NCBI GenBank assembly: GCA_036745245.1
Contig: DAIOGN010000082.1
Location: forward strand, 1-16,022
Direction: 5' to 3'
Source: DAIOGN01 sp036745245
GTDB lineage: Bacteria; Zixibacteria; MSB-5A5; JAUVRN01
Length of the DNA: 16,022 nt
Shown here: piece after piece, positions 8,145 through 13,138 of the stretch
How positions within the stretch are numbered: the first letter of the stretch is position 1
Layout: every line of letters starts with the position of its first letter
Notes under the pieces: model-generated
Database searches by the model: none
Told to the model about the DNA's origin: nothing
The model's input: only the letters and a program-made list of their open reading frames with translations
Position numbers and translations under genes: made by a program

Positions 8145-8170
8145 CCGCAGCTCCTGCGGAGATTATACCA
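8145..8170 (-). promoter_or_regulatory. Extended -10 promoter and overlapping palindrome ahead of the Fic gene
   Basis: On the minus strand TGGTATAAT (8170-8162) is a perfect extended -10 box (TGnTATAAT); the -35 is poor (GACTCC or CTGACT depending on spacing). Transcription would start near 8155, only about 14 nt before the ATG, with the AGGAG ribosome site at the very 5' end of the message. A perfect inverted repeat, CCGCAG-CTC-CTGCGG (8145-8159), spans the predicted start site and the ribosome site, so a bound protein would block expression. The Fic protein has a winged helix, so autoregulation is a natural but unproven idea. Further CTCCGC words lie upstream at 8199-8204 and 8233-8238. 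Confidence 0.6.
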
Positions 8171-8290
8171 TACTGCAATCGGCAGGAGTCAGCATTTTCT
8201 CCGCACAATACGCGGATAAAAAGCACGGCAATCTCCGCGCTAACTCTAACCTGTTGGTTTTTAATGTGTTACTGAGCTATTGAATGGAGG

Positions 8291-8893
8291 CTACACTTCA
8301 CTTCGTGCCGACAGCGCGCGGGCCAGCGTCCCCTGGTCAGCGAATTCGATGGCGGCCCCCATGGGCAGCCCCTGGGCGATGCGCGTGGTACGGATGCCCA
8401 TGGGCTTGATCAGGCGGGCTAGATAAACCGCGGTGGCTTCGCCTTCCACCGACGGATTGGTCGCCAGAATCACTTCGCGCACCTCACCGTTCAAGCGTGA
8501 CAGCAGCTCTTTGATGCGCAGGTCTTCGGGACCCACACCGTCGAGTGGGGAAAGAGCTCCGTGAAGCACGTGGTACCGCCCGCGATATGAGCCTGTCTTT
8601 TCGATGGCGAGCACATCGGGCGAGTCTTCCACTACGCACACCGTGCGGCTGTCACGCTCTGGATGTACACAGAGTTCGCACGGGTCGTTCTCGGTGAGAT
8701 TGTAGCACACGGAACACAGGCGCACCTGTTCGGCCACGTCCTGCAGCGCGTGAGCAAGTTTCATGATGTCGGACTTGGGATACTTGACGATGGCCATCAC
8801 CATGCGCTGGGCAGTGCGCCTGCCGATGCCGGGCAGGCGTGATAGCTCCGAAACCAGGTTTTCGATGGCGGCCGAGGAGTGGCGGATGGACAT
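8291..8893 (-). CDS. recR: Recombination mediator RecR
   Basis: 200 aa, the standard length. RecR works with RecO (and RecF) to load RecA on single-stranded DNA at gaps; it forms a ring-shaped clamp in the cytoplasm. The order of parts is canonical: a helix-hairpin-helix (LSRLPGIGRRTAQRM, 17-31), a four-cysteine zinc finger C60-x2-C63 ... C72-x2-C75, then a Toprim domain from about residue 83 (VCVVEDSPDVLAIEKTGSYRGRYHVL), ending GLPMGAAIEFADQGTL. It is the last gene of the dnaX-ebfC-recR cluster, 39 bp after ebfC. About 150 bp then separate it from the Fic gene, which has its own promoter. Confidence 0.97.
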   Translation of the reverse strand: MSIRHSSAAIENLVSELSRLPGIGRRTAQRMVMAIVKYPKSDIMKLAHALQDVAEQVRLCSVCYNLTENDPCELCVHPERDSRTVCVVEDSPDVLAIEKTGSYRGRYHVLHGALSPLDGVGPEDLRIKELLSRLNGEVREVILATNPSVEGEATAVYLARLIKPMGIRTTRIAQGLPMGAAIEFADQGTLARALSARSEV

Positions 8894-8932
8894 GATCGAA
8901 GGTCCCGGCGTACCGGGGGGCGAATCTGCGGT

Positions 8933-9265
8933 TTACGCGAAGGGGAATCCGCCGCCCAGTCCGGGCAACGAAAGCCCCCCTGTGACTTCGGACATTTTCT
9001 CCTGCTGAAGTTCGGTGGCTTTCTCGCGTGCTTGTGACACCGCAGCCAGAACCAGCTCCTCGAGCATCTCCGAATCGTTGGGGTCGATTGCCTGCTTGTC
9101 GATCTTGAGGCTCACCAGCTCATACTTACCGTTCATCACGGCTTCCACCATGCCGCCGCCGGCCGTGCCCGTCACGCGCAGCGTTTCTAGCTCAGCCTGA
9201 ACTTGTGTCATCTTGCTCTGCATCTCCTGAAACTGTTTCATCAGGCCGCCAAGTCCCTTAACCAT
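8933..9265 (-). CDS. ebfC: Nucleoid-associated protein of the YbaB/EbfC family
   Basis: 110 aa, normal for the family. The N-terminal helix (MVKGLGGLMKQFQEMQSKMTQ) and the conserved middle (VTGTAGGGMVEAVMNGKYELVSLKID) are typical, followed by the helix ending EKATELQQEKMSE and a short Gly/Pro-rich tail (GLSLPGLGGGFPFA). YbaB/EbfC forms small tweezer-like dimers that bind DNA and affect nucleoid structure and expression. It sits 5 nt after the dnaX stop and before recR, a gene order kept across many bacteria, which also supports the identity. Confidence 0.95.
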   Translation of the reverse strand: MVKGLGGLMKQFQEMQSKMTQVQAELETLRVTGTAGGGMVEAVMNGKYELVSLKIDKQAIDPNDSEMLEELVLAAVSQAREKATELQQEKMSEVTGGLSLPGLGGGFPFA

Positions 9266-9270
9266 TGGTG

Positions 9271-10936
9271 TTATCCTTCCCGTTTGCGCGGTCTGCGCGC
9301 CACGATTTCACCACCGGTGGCTTCCATGAGCTGCGCCAGTTCGGGGTGGTCTCCGAGTAGATTGTTCTGTCCCGCAGGAGGGCCGGCGCTCTCACCAAAG
9401 CGAAATTCGATGCGCGGCAGTGTGCCCCACACCGACTTGAACGCCTCGTCCACAGCCGTGCGGATCCCCTTGGAAGAAAACCGGTCACGATTGAACGGAT
9501 TGCTCTCGGGCACAAAGAAGACGGCCTGGTTCTGGTTGTTGCTTTCGAGCCGCCCCTGCTTGAGTTCGGCGGCCGCCCACGGCGCCTTCTTCCGCAAAAC
9601 TGCAAGAAAACGCTCCCATGGTTCCACGGGCAGAGGCTCATCCGGCAGGGGTTCCTCGGTCTTAGTGGCAGGCTTCGCCAGCCTGAGATCGAACATGGGG
9701 TCGGCGGCAGGCTGGCGGAACGATTCCGATGAAGGCGTCGACGGTGGTGCCGGATTGGCGCGTGGTGGAGCTGCAGCCGGACGATCTGCCGACGCCGGAC
9801 GCTCGGTGGAGGCCGGACGTTCTGCGGCGCCCGGACGCCCCTCGATCATCTGCGACAGGCTGACGGTGTCTTCGAGTGAGAAGAGTCGAAGGATGTACAG
9901 CTCCACGTCGGGCCGCGGATCCGCCAGCGCCTTGAGCCTGTACTTCAGATCGGAGAGCATCACCTGCGCACGCAGCAGGTCGCCCAATTCAAGTGGCCTG
10001 GCGGCCTCATCGAAGCGTGCACCCGGAGAAGCCACGCCGCCCACTTTCGCAGCGAGCAGGTCGCGGAGATGTTCACCAAATGCCTGTGCCCACTCGGAGG
10101 GGTCGATCCCCGCTTCCCACAACTGGTCGAGCAGCACGAAGGCGTCGGCGGTTTTGCGTTCGGCCCACAGGACCGTCATTTTGAACAGCGAATCTTCTGA
10201 GATGATGCCCAGCGCCTTTTCCACCAATTCGCGAGTGATGGCGCCCTCGGCGTAAGCCACCGTCTGGTCGAGCAATGAAAAGGCGTCCCGAAGGGATCCC
10301 TGTGCGCGTCGGGCCAATAGCTCGATCGCAGCGGCATCCAGCTCGAGCTTTTGTAGTCCGGCCACGTTGCGCAGTGCTTCGGCGATGGGCTCGGGCGCGA
10401 TGCGGCGAAAGTCGAAGTGCTGGCAACGCGACAGTATTGTAGGCGGCACTTTTGCCGGTTCCGTGGTGGCAAAAATGAACACCACCTTCGGCGGCGGTTC
10501 TTCAAGGGTTTTGAGCAGTGCGTTGAACGCCTCGTTGGTGAGCATGTGGACTTCGTCCACGATGAACACCTTGTAGCCCCCGCCGGCGGCGGAATAGGCC
10601 ACGCGCTCGCGCAGGCTGCGCACGTCGTCGACGCCCCGGTTGGAGGCGCCGTCGATTTCGATCACGTCCATGCTGCGTCCGCTTGCAAACACAGTGCATG
10701 GTTCGCAGGTTCCACAGGGATCACCCGCTTTGGGTGAGCGGCAATTGAGCGCCTTGGCGAGAACTCTCGCTGTGGTGGTTTTGCCGGTGCCGCGGGGCCC
10801 CGAAAAGATGTAGGCGTGATGGATCCGGCCGCTGGCCACGGCGTTCTTCAGAGTGACNNNNNNNNNNCGCAAGAATATCGGCAAACTGCTGGGGCCGGTA
10901 TTTGCGCGCGGTGGCCACGAAACCGGATTCAGTCAT
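9271..10936 (-). CDS. dnaX: DNA polymerase III subunit gamma/tau (interrupted by an assembly gap)
   Basis: DnaX is the AAA+ motor of the clamp loader. The true start is the ATG at 10936: MTESGFVATARKYRPQQFADILA lies left of the 10-N gap in gene orientation and VTLKNAVASGRIHHAYIFSG lies after it. The two halves are in different frames only because the N count is arbitrary; family alignment predicts about five missing residues (like QEHVT, 15 nt). Visible motifs: Walker A GPRGTGKT (about 10778-10801), a four-Cys zinc site (CRSPKAGDPCGTCEPC), Walker B VDEVHML, sensor 1 FATTEPAKVPPTILSRC with the arginine finger, then domain III and a Pro/Ala-rich linker containing repeated ERPAS/DRPA words before the tau-like tail. 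I saw no A-rich slippery site for gamma production. A weak possible promoter (TTGCCG, 16 bp, TATCTT at 10973-10946) would give an almost leaderless message. Confidence 0.95.
10858..10867. other. 10-N assembly gap inside dnaX
   Basis: Ten undetermined bases fall between the codons for DILA and VTLKNA. The flanks are clearly one gene, so this is a scaffold or gap-fill placeholder and not a biological break. Ten is not a multiple of three, which splits the frame artificially. Confidence 0.95.
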
Positions 10937-11029
10937 GACGAGTCCAAGATATTCCTGCGACCCCCTGCGGCAAGCCCGTTCAGGGAGGAAGTCCTTGACG
11001 CGGCACCCCGGGTCTGCGTTGCTTCGCCA

Positions 11030-11950
11030 ATGAACATGACCGCACGACGCATTGCGTACTGCCTGTTTTCCGCCGTGGCGATTCTTGCAGTGCTCAACTG
11101 CGGCACACAGGAAGAGATGATCGAAGCCGACCAGGAGTATCTGCAGGACGTGGCCACATGGCGAGCTACCCGTGTGGAAAAGCTGAAGAGCCCCACGGGC
11201 TGGCTGAGCCTGGCCGGATTGTTTCCCCTGGTGGAGGGTGACAATCTCCTGGGGTCGGCCGCCGACAATTTCTGCGTGTTTCCCGCGGGAGCGCCCGCGC
11301 GTGTGGGCACTGCACGTCTTGCGGGGGGGCGCGTTACGTTCGTCGCTGCGCCCGGTGTGCCTGTGCGGCGCGATACGGTTGCGGTGGACAGCGTGGAGAT
11401 GGTGCCCGACCCCGAGCCGGGGGCCGTGTCGCTTTCGGTGGGTGACCGGTTCGAATTCCTGCACATCGTGCGTGCGGACCAGCACTACATACGGCTCAAG
11501 GACCGCCAGGCCGAAGCGCTCAGGCACTTCGATTCTATTCCACACCATCCGGTGAATGTGGCGTGGCGCATCGAGGCCCGGTGGGAACCGTACGATCCGC
11601 CGCGCCCGGCGATCATTCCCAATATTCTCGGATTCGACACGGAGACGCCAATGAAGGGCGCCGCTGTGTTTGAGTGGAATGGCGCCACGTACCGTCTCGA
11701 GCCCGATGATGTGGGCGACTCCTACTTCTTCGTGTTTGGAGATGCGAGCAACGGCAAGGAGACCTACGGCGGCGGCCGCTACATGTACATGAACCCGCCG
11801 GACTCAACGGGCACGTTGATACTCGATTTCAACCGCGCGTACAATCCGCCCTGCGTGTTCTCCCCCTACGCAACGTGCCCGCTGCCGCGCTCCGAGAACG
11901 TACTGCCCTTCGCCGTAGAAGCCGGCGAACTTACGTACGGCTCGCACTAG
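11030..11950 (+). CDS. DUF1684 family exported protein, possible lipoprotein
   Basis: 306 aa from the ATG at 11030 (a second ATG lies at 11036). The frame stays open leftward through the N gap into dnaX antisense, so that extension is not genuine. Residues 1-24 form a signal-like segment (RRIAYCLFSAVAILAVLNC); Cys24 could be lipidated, but Asn at -1 makes a poor lipobox. The rest matches DUF1684: WRATRVEKLKSPTGWLSLAGLFPL (44-67), a small FHA-like beta region, FGDASNGKETYGGGRY (236-251) and DFNRAYNPPCVFSPYATCPLP (266-286). The family's biochemical role is unknown to me; the conserved final block suggests a defined site. It is divergent from dnaX with 93 bp between starts, and its stop directly abuts the palindrome at 11951. 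No clear Shine-Dalgarno is seen. Confidence 0.85.
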   Translation: MNMTARRIAYCLFSAVAILAVLNCGTQEEMIEADQEYLQDVATWRATRVEKLKSPTGWLSLAGLFPLVEGDNLLGSAADNFCVFPAGAPARVGTARLAGGRVTFVAAPGVPVRRDTVAVDSVEMVPDPEPGAVSLSVGDRFEFLHIVRADQHYIRLKDRQAEALRHFDSIPHHPVNVAWRIEARWEPYDPPRPAIIPNILGFDTETPMKGAAVFEWNGATYRLEPDDVGDSYFFVFGDASNGKETYGGGRYMYMNPPDSTGTLILDFNRAYNPPCVFSPYATCPLPRSENVLPFAVEAGELTYGSH

Positions 11951-11967
11951 CTGGGGTCAGACCCCAG
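11951..11967. repeat. REP-like palindrome CTGGGGTC-A-GACCCCAG
   Basis: This perfect 8-bp stem with a one-base centre begins on the base after the DUF1684 stop codon. Such GGGGTCaGACCCC palindromes are widespread in several phyla and are often found near Y1 (RAYT-type) transposases; that link is from memory and no transposase is present in this window. Between two convergent genes it could also act as a bidirectional transcription stop, although no T run follows. Confidence 0.65.
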
Positions 11968-11989
11968 TCGTCGCTTTGCACACTTAGAA

Positions 11990-12009
11990 AAAAGGGCCAG
12001 GATACTTTT
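11990..12009. repeat. Repeat unit GGGCCAGGATACTTTT, left copy
   Basis: An A run, GGGCCAGGATAC and TTTT form a unit that recurs in the same orientation at 13063-13083 as GGGGCCAGGACACTTTT with two small differences. The two copies bracket the TPR gene. Confidence 0.7.
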
Positions 12010-12014
12010 CTTAA

Positions 12015-12031
12015 CTGGGGCTAGACCCCGG
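12015..12031. repeat. Second REP-like palindrome, overlapping the TPR gene stop
   Basis: CTGGGGCTAGACCCCGG is a degenerate copy of the palindrome at 11951-11967. Its central CTA (12021-12023) is the TAG stop codon of the minus-strand TPR gene, and the next codons of that gene are also repeat-derived, so the repeat has supplied the present C-terminus. Confidence 0.65.
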
Positions 12032-13043
12032 TCGAACCACGCAGCGCGAACGCGACCGCATCAGCTGTCGCGAGCGCACGTGCTGCTGTCCGCGCCCGGT
12101 CGAGTTCGGCCGCACCAATTGCCTGAGTCAGAATCGCCACCGTTCGCTCGTATTGGGCCAGCTCGTCGGGTGGCCAGCTGCCGCCGGCCGCCGCCATCGT
12201 GGAATCAGCGATGCCAACCAGAACGGCCGCACGATCGAACTCCCCGCGATCTGCCGCCACGGCCGCCAGCCCATTGACCTTCCAGGGAATGGCAAGCTCG
12301 TTTCCGCTGCGAAAGTCGATCTCGAGCGCTTCGGCACCGAGGGCCTCGGCAGCTTCGAGATTCCCCAGTTGTCGCTCGACCATGCACAGGTTGCCGCACT
12401 CCGAGCTGACCGTGTAGAGATCATTCTTCTGGCGTGCCAGCCCGATTCGCCGACTCATCACGTCACGGGCCTCCACGAAGTCCCCCGCCATCTGCGCCGC
12501 CACCCCCAGCACGTGCATCGCACCGGACCGGCCGGCCTCGTCCGTTGTCCCCTCCGTTTCGGCGATGGCTTCCCGGCAGAGTCGACGCGCCTCTTCGACA
12601 TCCGATCGCAGCGCGATCCGCGCCAGTCCCACCAGCGCCAGGGCCGTCACCGTCGGGTTGTTCGCGCGTCGTCCGAGTTCGACTGCCGCTTTTTGGAATC
12701 CACCTGAGCGTTCGTATTCACCCTTCCAGAAAGCCAGGTACCCTGCATCGTACAGGGCCCTGCCGCGACGATTGTCATCCCCGCCGGCCAGCGCCAATAC
12801 ACGCCCGAACTGTTCCAGACCGTCGCCCAGCCGCTTCGTCGCCATCCAGAAGGGCACGAGCGCAGACGCCAGTTGCATCGCCTCGTCCACACGCCCCGCT
12901 GTCCCAAACCATTCCATTGCGTTCGGCCACTCCTCGTACCTCTCCTCGAATTGCTCAACGGCGGCTTTGGCGTCTCCCCCGCGGAGTTTGGGACGCATGG
13001 CCTCAGCCAATTCAAGAAGCGATTCGGCAGTTCGAGCGTCCAT
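12021..13043 (-). CDS. Stand-alone TPR-repeat protein related to the C-terminal part of ATPase/LuxR-type regulators
   Basis: 340 aa from the ATG at 13043. A longer frame starting at GTG 13079 would translate the repeat hairpin, whereas the ATG has AGGGG about nine bases upstream, so I chose the ATG. The protein is almost all helical and shows consecutive TPR-like pairs (GRALYDAGYLAFWKGEYERS, ALALVGLARIALRSDVEEA, AMHVLGVAAQMAGDFVEA, ECGNLCMVERQLGNLEAA). It ends with a stretch (GIADSTMAAAGGSWPPDELAQYERTVAIL ... ATADAVAFAL) typical of the end of large AAA/NB-ARC-like or adenylate-cyclase-associated regulators in Actinobacteria and relatives. The ATPase and DNA-binding parts are missing. It has no signal peptide. 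It may be a scaffold or a decayed remnant; intact reading favours a functional protein. Repeats flank both ends. Confidence 0.75.
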   Translation of the reverse strand: MDARTAESLLELAEAMRPKLRGGDAKAAVEQFEERYEEWPNAMEWFGTAGRVDEAMQLASALVPFWMATKRLGDGLEQFGRVLALAGGDDNRRGRALYDAGYLAFWKGEYERSGGFQKAAVELGRRANNPTVTALALVGLARIALRSDVEEARRLCREAIAETEGTTDEAGRSGAMHVLGVAAQMAGDFVEARDVMSRRIGLARQKNDLYTVSSECGNLCMVERQLGNLEAAEALGAEALEIDFRSGNELAIPWKVNGLAAVAADRGEFDRAAVLVGIADSTMAAAGGSWPPDELAQYERTVAILTQAIGAAELDRARTAARALATADAVAFALRGSTGV

Positions 13044-13062
13044 TCCGTCATGCCCCTGGTAT

Positions 13063-13116
13063 AAAAGGGGCCAGGACACTTTTGGCGGAAGTCCGCGAGA
13101 GTGTCCCGACCCCTGG
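13063..13116 (-). terminator. Rho-independent terminator of the S74 fibre gene, made of REP-like repeats
   Basis: On the minus strand, GGGGTCGGGACACT (13113-13100) pairs with AGTGTCCTGGCCCC (13080-13067) at 12 of 14 positions, followed at once by TTTT (13066-13063). A nested GCGGA/TCCGC stem lies in the loop (13085-13096). The structure begins 23 bp after the fibre gene stop and just ahead of the TPR gene, so it separates the two transcripts. Its left arm is the right-hand copy of the repeat at 11990-12009. Confidence 0.75.
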
Positions 13117-13138
13117 TTTGATGAGTTAGATTCCGAGC

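Noticed and set aside
8142..8290. Possible selC tRNA or other small RNA between recR and the Fic gene
   Set aside because: I could not fold a cloverleaf or see a conserved T-arm or 3' end; the short inverted words fit regulatory sites instead.
9270..9900. Programmed frameshift in dnaX for gamma production
   Set aside because: No A-rich slippery heptamer was seen in the domain III-IV region, so nothing supports it.
10853..11029. N-terminal extension of the DUF1684 gene through the N gap
   Set aside because: This stretch is antisense to the dnaX start and intergenic sequence; the signal-like N-terminus begins at 11030.
13044..13079. GTG start of the TPR gene at 13079
   Set aside because: The added codons come from the terminator hairpin repeat, and the ATG at 13043 has a better-placed AGGGG.
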